A model generated the notes under the pieces. It worked only from the letters and a program-made list of their open reading frames with translations, ran no database searches and was not told where the DNA came from. A stretch of 64,000 nucleotides of DNA from Agromyces cavernae (lineage in GTDB: Bacteria > Actinomycetota > Actinomycetes > Actinomycetales > Microbacteriaceae). Below, piece after piece: positions 39,375-47,985 of this stretch (position 1 is the first letter of the stretch; every line of letters begins with the position of its first letter). Both the position numbers and the translations under genes were made by a program. The stretch is from positions 62,001 through 126,000 of the forward strand of contig NZ_JAJNMP010000003.1 in NCBI RefSeq assembly GCF_021044935.1, read 5' to 3'.

Positions 39375-39421
39375 TTGCGGCCCTCTCGCTTCCCCTTTAC
39401 ACTCCCCGGTAAGCGCTTTCC
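39375..39421 (+). promoter_or_regulatory. Promoter with LacI operator O2
   Basis: -35 TTGCGG (39375-39380), 17-base spacer, -10 TACACT (39398-39403), then operator GGTAAGCGCTTTCC at 39408-39421 overlapping the expected start point. This geometry suits repression of the oxidoreductase operon by the adjacent LacI protein. Confidence 0.7.
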
Positions 39422-39477
39422 AATGCTCTGCACGTTGCGAGCATCGGCGCCGATCCACACCCCGAAGGAGTCACACC

Positions 39478-40692
39478 TTGTCCGCACCCACCATCGGCAT
39501 CATCATGAACGGCGTCTCCGGGCGCATGGGCTATCGTCAGCACCTCGTCCGCTCGATCCTCGCGATCCGCGAGCAGGGCGGCGTGCTCCTCGCCGACGGC
39601 GAGACCCGCGTGCAGGTCGAGCCGATCCTCGTCGGCCGCAGCGAGAAGAAGCTCGCCGAGCTCGCCGCCCGCCATGGCATCGAGCACTACACGACGAACC
39701 TCGACGAGGCCCTCGCGGACCCGCGTTGGCAGATCTACTCCGACTTCCTCGTCACGAAGGCCCGCGCCGCAGCGCTCAGGAAGGCCATCGCCGCCGGCAA
39801 GGCCATCTACACCGAGAAGCCGACCGCCGAGTCGTTCGAGGAGGCACTCGAACTCGCGCGCCTCGCCGAGGCCGCCGGCATCAAGAACGGCGTCGTTCAC
39901 GACAAGCTCTACCTTCCCGGGCTGCAGAAGCTGAAGCGGCTCATCGACTCGGGCTTCTTCGGCCGCATCCTCTCGGTGCGCGGCGATTTCGGCTACTGGG
40001 TGTTCGAGGGCGACTGGCAGCCCGCCCAGCGCCCCAGCTGGAACTACCGCGCCGAAGACGGGGGCGGCATCATCGTCGACATGTTCCCCCACTGGAACTA
40101 CGTGCTCGAGAACCTCTTCGGCCGAGTCGAATCGGTCTACGCGAAGGCCGTCACCGAGATCCCCGAGCGCTTCGACGAGCAGGGCGAGCCCTACCTCGCG
40201 ACCGCCGACGACGCCGCCTACGCGATCTTCGAGCTCGAGGGCGGCATCACTGCGCAGCTGAACTCCAGCTGGACGACGCGCGTGAACCGCGACGAGCTCG
40301 TCGAGTTCCACGTCGACGGCACCCACGGCTCGGCGGTCGTCGGCCTCTTCGGCTGCAAGATCCAGTCGCGCAACGCCACGCCGAAGCCCGTGTGGAACCC
40401 CGACCTCGCCGACCAGCACGACTACGCCGGCGACTGGATCGAGTCTCCCGGCAACCGCGAGTTCGAGAACGGCTTCAAGTCGCAGTGGGAGGAGTTCCTC
40501 CGCCACGTCATCGAGGACGCCCCCAACCGCTTCGACTTCCTCGCCGGTGCCCGCGGCGTGCTGCTCGCCGAGGCGGGCCTGCGATCGAGCGCCGAGGGCC
40601 GGCGCGTCGAGCTGCCCGTCGTCGGCGCCGACGCGGCGGATGCCTCGGCCGAGCGTGCGGGCGAGGCATCCGCCCTCGCCGGGGTGCGCTGA
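39478..40692 (+). CDS. Gfo/Idh/MocA family oxidoreductase
   Basis: NAD(P)-dependent sugar or polyol dehydrogenase, 404 residues. The N-terminal Rossmann domain is atypical (IGIIMNGVSGRMGYRQHLVR); the catalytic EKP motif is in IYTEKPTAES. The C-terminal domain has VHDKLYLPGLQKLKRLIDSG and DMFPHWNYVLENLFG, the latter carrying the conserved His. TTG 39478 is supported by GAAGGAG 8 bases upstream. First gene of a three-gene operon behind O2. The substrate is unknown; oxidation of a sugar at C3 is one option. Confidence 0.88.
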   Translation: MSAPTIGIIMNGVSGRMGYRQHLVRSILAIREQGGVLLADGETRVQVEPILVGRSEKKLAELAARHGIEHYTTNLDEALADPRWQIYSDFLVTKARAAALRKAIAAGKAIYTEKPTAESFEEALELARLAEAAGIKNGVVHDKLYLPGLQKLKRLIDSGFFGRILSVRGDFGYWVFEGDWQPAQRPSWNYRAEDGGGIIVDMFPHWNYVLENLFGRVESVYAKAVTEIPERFDEQGEPYLATADDAAYAIFELEGGITAQLNSSWTTRVNRDELVEFHVDGTHGSAVVGLFGCKIQSRNATPKPVWNPDLADQHDYAGDWIESPGNREFENGFKSQWEEFLRHVIEDAPNRFDFLAGARGVLLAEAGLRSSAEGRRVELPVVGADAADASAERAGEASALAGVR

Positions 40693-41909
40693 TGACCGCG
40701 CTGACCCTGCTCGGGCCACTCGGCGAGCTGCGCACCGCGCCGCTCGCCGAGGCACCCGCCTTCCGCAAGCCGACCCGGCCGCTCACGAGCCGCGTCGCCT
40801 ACGCCGCCGCGCACGTCGTGCCGAAGCCGTTCGCCGACAACACGCCGGGCCGCCCCGCCGAGATCGACTGGGAGGCGACGCTCGCGTTCCGCCACCACGT
40901 GTGGTCGTGGGGGCTCGGCGTCGCCGACGCCATGGACACGGCGCAGCGCAACATGGGCCTCGACGCCGCCGCCACCCGCGAGCTCATCACCCGCAGCGCC
41001 GCCGAGGCGGCCTCGGTCGGCGGCGCGCTCGTCGTGGGCGTGAACACCGACCATGTCGAGGCCGAGACGATCTCGCTCGACGAGGTCGTCGCCGCCTACA
41101 CCGAGCAGCTGCACCACGCCGAAGACGCCGGCGCGGGGGTCGTGCTCATGGCGAGCCGGCACCTCGCCCGCGCGGCAGACGGCGCAGCCGACTACCTGCG
41201 CGTGTACCGCGAGGTGCTCGCCGCCGCGAGCGCGCCCGTCGTGCTGCACTGGCTCGGCACCGCCTTCGACCCGGCCCTCGCGGGCTACTTCGGCTCCGAC
41301 GACGCCGCGACCGCCTCGGACACCCTGATCGAGATCATCGCGCAGGCGCCCGACAAGGTCACCGGGGTCAAGATGAGCCTCCTCGACGCCGACGCCGAGA
41401 TCGCCGTGCGGCGCCGCCTGCCCGAGACGGCGCGCATGTTCACGGGCGACGACTTCCACTACGTGGGGCTCATCGAGGGCGACCAGGTCGGACACTCCGA
41501 CGCCCTCCTCGGCGCCTTCGCCGCCGTCGCGCCCAACGCCTCGGCCGCGATCCAAGCGCTCGACGCGGGCGACGTCGCGGGCTACCGCGCGATCCTCGGC
41601 CCGACCGAGGAGCTCTCGCGCCAGGTCTTCGCCGCCCCGACCTACTACTACAAGACGGGGGTCGCGTTCCTCGCGTGGCTCAACGGCCACCAGGCCGCGT
41701 TCCAGATGGTCGGCGGGCTGCACGCCGCCCGCAGCCTCCCGCACCTCTCGCGCATCGTCGAACTCGCGAACGACTCGGGCTCGCTCGAGCGCCCAGAGCT
41801 CGCCGCGGCGCGCTGGCATGCGCTGCTGACGCTGAACGGCATCGACGCGTCGAGCGGGCCGGATGTCTCGTCGCCGGCCTCCCAGGCCGGGCTCGAGGTG
41901 TTCGCATGA
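40692..41909 (+). CDS. DUF993 family, dihydrodipicolinate-synthase-like protein
   Basis: 405 residues, predicted TIM barrel. Conserved DUF993 stretches: FADNTPGRPAEIDWEATLAF, WSWGLGVADAMDTAQRNMGL, LMASRHLARAA, VLHWLGTAFDPALAGYFG and VTGVKMSLLDADAEI, whose lysine matches the Schiff-base lysine of the DHDPS/NAL superfamily. Probably a lyase or aldolase on a keto-sugar acid (inference). ATG overlaps the previous stop (TGATG). Confidence 0.85.
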   Translation: MTALTLLGPLGELRTAPLAEAPAFRKPTRPLTSRVAYAAAHVVPKPFADNTPGRPAEIDWEATLAFRHHVWSWGLGVADAMDTAQRNMGLDAAATRELITRSAAEAASVGGALVVGVNTDHVEAETISLDEVVAAYTEQLHHAEDAGAGVVLMASRHLARAADGAADYLRVYREVLAAASAPVVLHWLGTAFDPALAGYFGSDDAATASDTLIEIIAQAPDKVTGVKMSLLDADAEIAVRRRLPETARMFTGDDFHYVGLIEGDQVGHSDALLGAFAAVAPNASAAIQALDAGDVAGYRAILGPTEELSRQVFAAPTYYYKTGVAFLAWLNGHQAAFQMVGGLHAARSLPHLSRIVELANDSGSLERPELAAARWHALLTLNGIDASSGPDVSSPASQAGLEVFA

Positions 41910-42790
41910 GCGCCCACCCCCGGCTCTCGATGAACGTCGGCACGATCAAGCACGCCGCCTTCGACGAGTCGCTGCAGGTGCTCACCGGCGCTGGCTACGA
42001 ATCGGTCGGCCTGTGGCGCGAGCCCATCGCGGAGGTCGGGCTGCGCGTCGCGGCGAAGCGCTTCCGCGAGAGCGGGCTGCGCCTCTCGACGCTCTGCCGG
42101 CAGGGCTTCTTCACCATGCGCGAGGGGCCCGCCCGCCGCGCCTCGATCGACGAGAACCGCCGCGCGATCGAAGAGACCGCGGCCCTCGCCGAGGCGGGCG
42201 CCCCGGGTTCCCGCGCGGTGCTCGTGCTCGTCGCCGGCGGGCTGCCCGAGGGCTCGACCGACCTCATCGGCGCCCGGGCACGTGCGGCCCAAGCGCTCGA
42301 GGAGCTCGCGCCCGAGGCATCCGCCGCGGGGGTCACACTCGCCATCGAGCCGCTGCACCCGATGTACGCCTCCGACCGCGCCGTGGTCTCGACGCTGAAG
42401 CAGGCGCTCGACCTCGCCGCGCCGTTCGAGGCGTCGGCGGTCGGCGTGACGGTCGACACGTTCCACATCTGGTGGGACCCCGAAGTGCTGCCGCAGATCG
42501 CCCGCGCCGGCGCCGAGGGCCGCATCGCGAGCTACCAGGTGTGCGACTGGAAGACCCCGCTGCCCGCCGATGTGCTGCTCGGCCGGCACCAGCCGGGCGA
42601 CGGCGTGATCGACTTCGCGACGCTCACGCGGGCCGTCGAGGCAGTGGGCTACACCGGCGACGTCGAGGTGGAGATCTTCAACCAGCGAATCTGGGACGCC
42701 CCGGCGCACGAGACCGCCCGGCGCACCGCCGAGGCGTTCGCCGCCGCGGTCGCGCCGCACCTCGCCGGCGAACGCGCCGACGCGGCCTGA
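41906..42790 (+). CDS. Sugar phosphate isomerase/epimerase-like TIM-barrel protein
   Basis: 294 residues, AP-endonuclease-2 fold. Metal-site features: LAIEPLHPMYASDRA (Glu), TVDTFHIWWDP (Asp and His), YQVCDWKTPLP, GDGVIDFATL and VEVEIFNQRIWD (Glu). This set of residues matches xylose-isomerase-like TIM-barrel epimerases and isomerases. ATG 41906 overlaps the stop of the DUF993 gene. It is the last gene of the operon and is followed by a strong terminator. Confidence 0.88.
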   Translation: MSAHPRLSMNVGTIKHAAFDESLQVLTGAGYESVGLWREPIAEVGLRVAAKRFRESGLRLSTLCRQGFFTMREGPARRASIDENRRAIEETAALAEAGAPGSRAVLVLVAGGLPEGSTDLIGARARAAQALEELAPEASAAGVTLAIEPLHPMYASDRAVVSTLKQALDLAAPFEASAVGVTVDTFHIWWDPEVLPQIARAGAEGRIASYQVCDWKTPLPADVLLGRHQPGDGVIDFATLTRAVEAVGYTGDVEVEIFNQRIWDAPAHETARRTAEAFAAAVAPHLAGERADAA

Positions 42791-42795
42791 CGCAT

Positions 42796-42834
42796 GAAGG
42801 GTGGGCTCGAGACGAGGTCTCGGGCCCACCCTTC
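42796..42834 (+). terminator. Strong stem-loop terminator
   Basis: The arms GAAGGGTGGGC and GCCCACCCTTC pair perfectly, and the inner CGAGAC with GTCTCG extends the stem. It lies 5 bases after the isomerase stop and ends 69 bases before the convergent propeller gene, so it can stop transcription from both sides. Confidence 0.85.
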
Positions 42835-42903
42835 GTGGTACTCGCTCAGCGGCGCGCGAGCCGGTCGATTCCGGTGCCCGGGAGCAGCACGGCGCGCACG
42901 CGA

Positions 42904-44919
42904 TCAGCCCAGATGCGGGAGGTCGTCGACGCGCACGAGTGTGCGGCCCCGCAGCGTGTAGACCGCGCCCTCCTCGTCGACGTTGAGGTGCGGGCCGCTG
43001 TACCAGCCGCCGTTGATGCCGGGCACGACCACGGTGACGGCGAACGTCTTCGGGTCGATTCGGAAGAGCGTCGTGTCGGAGACGCCGTAGATCACCCCTC
43101 GCGCCGACTTCAGCGCCGCGAAGCCCGGGCAGAGTGCACGGTGGTCGGCGGTGTGCACGATCGCCCGAGTCGCCCGGTCGATGACGATGAGCGTGCCCTT
43201 GATCGTCCAGGCGAAGAGGTGGCGCCCGTGGCTCTCGAGCGCGGCGATGCCGTTCGGCTGACCTGTCTCGACGCGCCAGAGCTCGGCGCCCGCGACGTGG
43301 TCCCACGCGACGACGGTGCCGCGCGGGCCGGTCTTCTGCGCGTTGTCGCCGCCGAGGTAGGCGATGCCGTCGACCGCGATGACCGCCCGCACGAGTTGCG
43401 CCTCGTCGATGGGGTTCACGGCGATCGTCGACGCCCTCGTCAGGGGGTCGAAGGCCCACAGCGAACCGCCGCCCTCGGTGTCGGCCTGGGCTGCGACGAG
43501 CAGCAACCCGTTCTTCGCATCCCAGTTGGTGTCGAGCGGGCGATTCTGCTCGGAGGGGAAGCTCGCCACCCGGTGGATCGGCTCGCCCGAGCGCGGATCG
43601 TACGACCAGATGCCCTGCGAGCTGTACTGGCCCGTGTAGAGCACCCCGTCGACGACCTCGGCGTCCTTCGCCTCGCCGGGCGCGGCGAGGTTCACGACCC
43701 CGCCGCCGGTGAGCGAGTGGCGGGCGATGCCGCCGTTGCCGCCGACGTAGGCGAAGCCGCCGCCGACCGCGATCCCCATGCACGTTTGCGGGCTGACGGG
43801 CGCGCCGGCCTCGCCGAGGTCGATGCGCCGGCGCACCGTTCCGCTCGACGCGATGTCGGCCACGAAGCCGTAGCCCGAGACGACGAGGAGCCCGTCGCCG
43901 TGCGGGTCGAGCCCCCAGATCTCGCCGAGGTCCACCGAGCCGGTGTCGAGCTGTTCGATCGTGCCGGCGCCCGGCCGCCAGCGCAGCACCCCGCTCTCGT
44001 TCGCGCAGTACACGGCGTCGCCGAGCACGGCGAAAGTCTTCGCCGTCTTGCCGATGGAGGTCGCGATGGCGGTGACGGAGTGATCGGCGAGCGAGATCGC
44101 CGCGAGCTTCGTCGGCTCGGTCGAGCCCGCCGTCGAGACGAGCAGGCGGTCGCCGTCGACCGCGAGTTCGCGGATGCTCGGGTCGCGCCGCATCTCGGCG
44201 GGGGTGATGTCGGTGAAGGTGCCCGCGGCCCGGTCGTAGGCGAAGAGCGCGGCCCGCCCCGTCGACCCGCCGCCGCCGAACGTCGTGCCCGCGCCGAAGT
44301 ACACGGTCGTATCGGTCGCCGCGACCGCCCGAGCGAGGTTCACGCTCGAGTCGGGCACCCCGAGGCTCGTCAGCTGCCCGGTCGCCGGGTCGAACTGCCA
44401 CAGCGCCGGCGCCGTCGGCCCCGAGCCGCCGACCGCGAACAGGGTGCCGTCGGGCGCGACCGCGAGGTCGCGCACATCGCGGTCGCCGCCGATGCGGCCG
44501 ATCGGCTGGGCCGGCACCTCAGGCGTGTCGAGCGCCCAGCGGTAGACGTTCGGCTGCCCGGCCGACTTCTGCAGCACCCCCAGGTAGAGCACCCGGCGCG
44601 CCCGGTCGAGCGCGAGGGCCTGCACGCTGTGCCCCGAGGTGAGGGTGGTCGAGGCGATCACGGTGCCGGTCGCGACATCCACTCCGATCGCCCCGGTCGG
44701 TTCGAGGTTGCGCGAGCCGATGTACGCGACCCCGCCGTCGAACACCCCGCTCATGAGCGAGTACTGCTGCATGCCGGGCCCGAGCTCGGTGATGCGGGTG
44801 CCGGCGGGCGGCGCCGCGACGGCGCGCGGCGGCGCTGCGAACTGCGTGAGGGCCACGAGACCGCCGGCCACGCCTGCGGTGAGGACGGCACGACGCGTGA
44901 AGCTGGGGGGAACGGACAT
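42904..44919 (-). CDS. Tat-exported beta-propeller protein
   Basis: 671 residues. N-terminal twin-arginine signal (FTRRAVLTAGVAGGLVAL, then AVAAP cleavage region). The rest is a chain of propeller-type repeats with GxxYxG motifs (GVAYIGSRN, GVLYTGQY, GFAYVGGNGG, GIAYLGGDN), of PQQ/Kelch-like style. No PQQ ligands or catalytic residues are recognised. GAAGGAG precedes ATG 44919. It lies 127 bases downstream of the hydroxyacid dehydrogenase and is probably transcribed with the ABC importer operon. It could bind or process the same polysaccharide at the cell surface (inference). Confidence 0.8.
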   Translation of the reverse strand: MSVPPSFTRRAVLTAGVAGGLVALTQFAAPPRAVAAPPAGTRITELGPGMQQYSLMSGVFDGGVAYIGSRNLEPTGAIGVDVATGTVIASTTLTSGHSVQALALDRARRVLYLGVLQKSAGQPNVYRWALDTPEVPAQPIGRIGGDRDVRDLAVAPDGTLFAVGGSGPTAPALWQFDPATGQLTSLGVPDSSVNLARAVAATDTTVYFGAGTTFGGGGSTGRAALFAYDRAAGTFTDITPAEMRRDPSIRELAVDGDRLLVSTAGSTEPTKLAAISLADHSVTAIATSIGKTAKTFAVLGDAVYCANESGVLRWRPGAGTIEQLDTGSVDLGEIWGLDPHGDGLLVVSGYGFVADIASSGTVRRRIDLGEAGAPVSPQTCMGIAVGGGFAYVGGNGGIARHSLTGGGVVNLAAPGEAKDAEVVDGVLYTGQYSSQGIWSYDPRSGEPIHRVASFPSEQNRPLDTNWDAKNGLLLVAAQADTEGGGSLWAFDPLTRASTIAVNPIDEAQLVRAVIAVDGIAYLGGDNAQKTGPRGTVVAWDHVAGAELWRVETGQPNGIAALESHGRHLFAWTIKGTLIVIDRATRAIVHTADHRALCPGFAALKSARGVIYGVSDTTLFRIDPKTFAVTVVVPGINGGWYSGPHLNVDEEGAVYTLRGRTLVRVDDLPHLG

Positions 44920-45045
44920 CGGAAACTCCTTCGGTCGATCGATGCGGGGGAACGGCGCTGACGCGAACGGCAGCACGGTGCCGCGAACGGCAGCACCGGG
45001 TACCGCGACGCACGGACGGCGCGCCGCGGGGTGGGTCGGGTGGGA

Positions 45046-46047
45046 TCAGGCGGTGATGGCGAGGCGCTCGACCTCGACGCGGTGCGCCAATTCCTCCCCG
45101 TCGGTCAGTCGACGCAGCTCGTCGAGCACCGAGCGGGCGAGCCGGCCGAGCTCGGTTCCGAGGGAGCCCGCGATGTGCGGAGTGAGCAGGACACGGTCGG
45201 ACGAGTAGAACGGATGCCCCGCCTCGAGCACCCAGGGCACGGTGACGTCGAGGATCGCATACAGCTCGCCCGCCGTCACCCGGGCGACGAGCGCATCCTG
45301 GTCGATGATCTCGCCGCGCGAAGTGTTCACGAGCGTGGCTCCCGTGCGCATCCGCCCGATGAGGGCCGCGTCGAGAAGGCCCCGCGTCGAGGGCAGCGAC
45401 GGCGCATGCACCGAGACGACATCGCTCGTCGCGCAGAGCTCCTCGAGTCCGACCGAGCGGACGCCGAGCCGAGCCGCTTCCTCGACGTCGAGGAACGGGT
45501 CGTAGACGACGACCTCCAACGAGTACGGCCGCAGCAGCTCGATCACGAGTCGCCCGATCGTCGACGCGCCGACGATGCCGATCCGCTTGTCGTAGTTGCC
45601 GAGCGGAAACTCCGCCTCGACGTCGAACTCCGCCTCGAGCACGCGGTAGCGCGCCGCGATCGGCAGGACGTGCTTGTTCGCGAGCAGGATCATGGCGACC
45701 GTGTACTCGGCGACGGGCGCGGCGTTCGCCGCGGCCGCCGAGCTCACCCGGATGCCACGCGCGAGCACCTCCTCCGTCAGGTACGGCTTGACCGTGCCCG
45801 CCGAGTGGAGGATCGCTTCGAGCCGGGGAGCCGCCGCGAGCACCGCTGCGTCGATGCGCGGCGCACCCCACCCCGTCACGAGCACGTCGACCTCGGAGAT
45901 CACCCGCCGCGAGGCATCCGACTCGAACTCGGTGAGGAAGCCGGCGACGTCGGCGACCGCTTCGAACTCGGCGATGCGCTCGGCCGGGAACACCCGGCGC
46001 CGTACCGGCTCGGACATTGCGAACGCGATCCGTCGCCGCCCGCTCAC
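45046..46047 (-). CDS. D-2-hydroxyacid dehydrogenase family protein
   Basis: NAD(P)-dependent 2-hydroxyacid dehydrogenase, 333 residues. Rossmann motif IGIVGASTIGRLVIELLRPY (Ser-Thr in place of the usual Gly), VNTSRGEIIDQDALVARV with the substrate Arg, and LLTPHIAGS with the catalytic His. GTG 46047 is preferred because it overlaps the permease stop (GTGA) and has GGGAG upstream; ATG 46016 is possible. It may reduce or oxidise a sugar-derived hydroxyacid imported by the adjacent transporter (inference). Confidence 0.85.
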   Translation of the reverse strand: MSGRRRIAFAMSEPVRRRVFPAERIAEFEAVADVAGFLTEFESDASRRVISEVDVLVTGWGAPRIDAAVLAAAPRLEAILHSAGTVKPYLTEEVLARGIRVSSAAAANAAPVAEYTVAMILLANKHVLPIAARYRVLEAEFDVEAEFPLGNYDKRIGIVGASTIGRLVIELLRPYSLEVVVYDPFLDVEEAARLGVRSVGLEELCATSDVVSVHAPSLPSTRGLLDAALIGRMRTGATLVNTSRGEIIDQDALVARVTAGELYAILDVTVPWVLEAGHPFYSSDRVLLTPHIAGSLGTELGRLARSVLDELRRLTDGEELAHRVEVERLAITA

Positions 46048-46988
46048 TTGACGCTCCCGGCCGAGAGGCCCGCCCGCCAGAAGCGCTGCAGCATGACGAA
46101 GGCGATCACGAGCGGCACCACCGAGACGAAGGAGCCGGCGATCACGAGGGTCGAGAACTCGGGATTCTGCTGCACCTGGCTCTGCCAGAGCGCGATGCCG
46201 ACGCTCGAGGGGAACAGCTCGCGGTTCTGCAGCATGATGAGCGGCAGCATGAAGTTGTTCCAGATGCCGACGAACTGGAAGAGCGCGATCGTGACGAACC
46301 CGGGCACGAGCATCGGCAGGCCGACCTGCAGGAAGCTCCGGATCGGGCCGGCGCCGTCGACGCGCGCCGCCTCGAGGGTCTCGCCCGGCAGGTAGCCCGA
46401 GCTGAACACCCGGGCGAGGTACACGCTGAACGGGTTGCAGAGCACCGGGATGATGACCGCCCAGATGGTGTTCGTCGCGCCGGCCGCCGCGGCCAGCAGG
46501 TAGAGCGGGATGACGGTGGCGGTGTTCGGGATGAGCACACCGACCAGCACCATCGCGTAGAGCGGACGCTTGCCGCGGAACTCGAACTTGTCGAAGGCGT
46601 ACCCGGCCATGAGCGCGATGAAGCCACCCACGATCGCGCCCACGCCGGCGTAGAGGATGCTGTTGGCGAGCCAGCGGAGGAAGATGCCGTCGTCCTGCGC
46701 GAGCAGGTGCTGGAGGTTCGCGATGAACTCGCCGCCGAAGGCGAAGGCATCGCCCGAATAGAGCCCCGTCGTGCTCTTCGTCGCGGCGAAGACCAGCCAC
46801 AGGAGTGGGAGCACCATGTAGGCGGCGCCGAGGATCAGCAGTCCGTTGACGCTCGCGACGGCGGAGATGCGGCGGCCCGAGCGGCCGCGGCGCCGCGCCT
46901 TCTGCTCGCCCGCGGAGTTCGCATGCGCCGCGCGCGCGGCGGACGCTCGCGGGGCGTCGAGCGTCGCACGGTCGGTCACGGTGCTCAT
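46044..46988 (-). CDS. Carbohydrate ABC transporter permease (MalG type)
   Basis: 314 residues, hydrophilic N-terminus of 45 residues then six helices. The coupling-loop EAA motif is ETLEAARVDGAGPIRSFLQV and the C-terminus is FMLQRFWRAGLSAGSVK, the usual CUT1 permease ending. ATG 46988 overlaps the stop of the partner permease. Confidence 0.93.
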   Translation of the reverse strand: MSTVTDRATLDAPRASAARAAHANSAGEQKARRRGRSGRRISAVASVNGLLILGAAYMVLPLLWLVFAATKSTTGLYSGDAFAFGGEFIANLQHLLAQDDGIFLRWLANSILYAGVGAIVGGFIALMAGYAFDKFEFRGKRPLYAMVLVGVLIPNTATVIPLYLLAAAAGATNTIWAVIIPVLCNPFSVYLARVFSSGYLPGETLEAARVDGAGPIRSFLQVGLPMLVPGFVTIALFQFVGIWNNFMLPLIMLQNRELFPSSVGIALWQSQVQQNPEFSTLVIAGSFVSVVPLVIAFVMLQRFWRAGLSAGSVK

Positions 46989-47917
46989 CGGGTGCGCTCC
47001 TTGGAGATGAACCGGGTGACTGCCCACGAGAGCACCCCGGCGAGCAGCGCCAGGATGATCGAGGCAGCTGCGGCCTGCGGCAGGTTGTTGCGGTTGAACG
47101 CAGCGTCGTACGCCCACATGTTCGGCACCCAGGTGCTCGTGACCGCGGTCGTCGCGGAGGAGAGGATCTTCGGTTCGGTGAACAGCTGCAGCGAACCGAT
47201 GACCGTGAAGAGGAGCGCGACGCCGAGCGCGGGCCACACGAGCGGGGTCTTGATCGAGAGGGCCGTGCGGATCTCCCCCGCACCGTCGACGCGCGCCGCC
47301 TCGAGGATCTCTCGCGGCACGGCCTGAAGCGCCGTGAACAGGATGATCACGTTGTAGCCGGCCCACTCCCACACCGCGATGTTCACCATCGAGGGGAGCA
47401 CCATCTGCACGGAGAGGAAGTCGATCTGGATGCCTCCGGAGGCGAGCGCCTTGACGATGGGACTGACCCCGGGCGTGTAGAGGTACGCCCAGATCAGGGC
47501 GGCGATCACGCCCGGTACCGCGTGCGGCAGGAACAGCAGGAGCTGGAAGGTGCGCCGGGCGAAGGTGACGGTCGCATCGAGCAGCAGGGCCAGGAGGAGC
47601 GCAACACCGAGGAGCGCCGGAACGTACATCAGGCAGTAGAGCGCGAGTCGACCGAAGCCCTCGACGAAGTTCTGGTCCGAGAGCACCTCGACGTAGTTGC
47701 CGAGTCCGACGAACTCGACTGTGGCGCCGCCGAAGCCGAGGCCGCTGCGCTGTTCGGCGAAGAGGCTCATGCCGATCGCGTAGGCGACGGGGGCGATCAT
47801 GGTGACGGCGAAGAGGGCGAAGAACGGGATGAGGAAGATCGCGGCGGTGCGGCCCCCGGTGCCCGGAATGGACCGGGCGCCGCGCGAGCTGCGACGGACG
47901 CTCGTCTGGGAAGTCAT
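46985..47917 (-). CDS. Carbohydrate ABC transporter permease (MalF type)
   Basis: 310 residues, six helices. FFALFAVTMIAPVAYAIGMS at helix 1, VGLGNYVEVLSDQNF, and the coupling loop EILEAARVDGAGEIRTALSI. ATG 47917 follows AAGGA. It pairs with the MalG-type gene. No ATPase gene is in the operon, so the transporter must share an MsiK-like ATPase encoded elsewhere (established for many actinobacterial CUT1 systems). Confidence 0.93.
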   Translation of the reverse strand: MTSQTSVRRSSRGARSIPGTGGRTAAIFLIPFFALFAVTMIAPVAYAIGMSLFAEQRSGLGFGGATVEFVGLGNYVEVLSDQNFVEGFGRLALYCLMYVPALLGVALLLALLLDATVTFARRTFQLLLFLPHAVPGVIAALIWAYLYTPGVSPIVKALASGGIQIDFLSVQMVLPSMVNIAVWEWAGYNVIILFTALQAVPREILEAARVDGAGEIRTALSIKTPLVWPALGVALLFTVIGSLQLFTEPKILSSATTAVTSTWVPNMWAYDAAFNRNNLPQAAAASIILALLAGVLSWAVTRFISKERTR

Positions 47918-47985
47918 GATGCTGTTCCTTCGATGGGGCCGACGGCCGGGCGGCGATGCGCACGCGCCCGGCCACCGGCGGCCTA

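Noticed and set aside
45046..47283. Apparent fusion of the hydroxyacid dehydrogenase with an upstream segment
   Set aside because: The upstream part is an out-of-frame shadow of the permease gene. The GTGA overlap at 46047 explains the true start.
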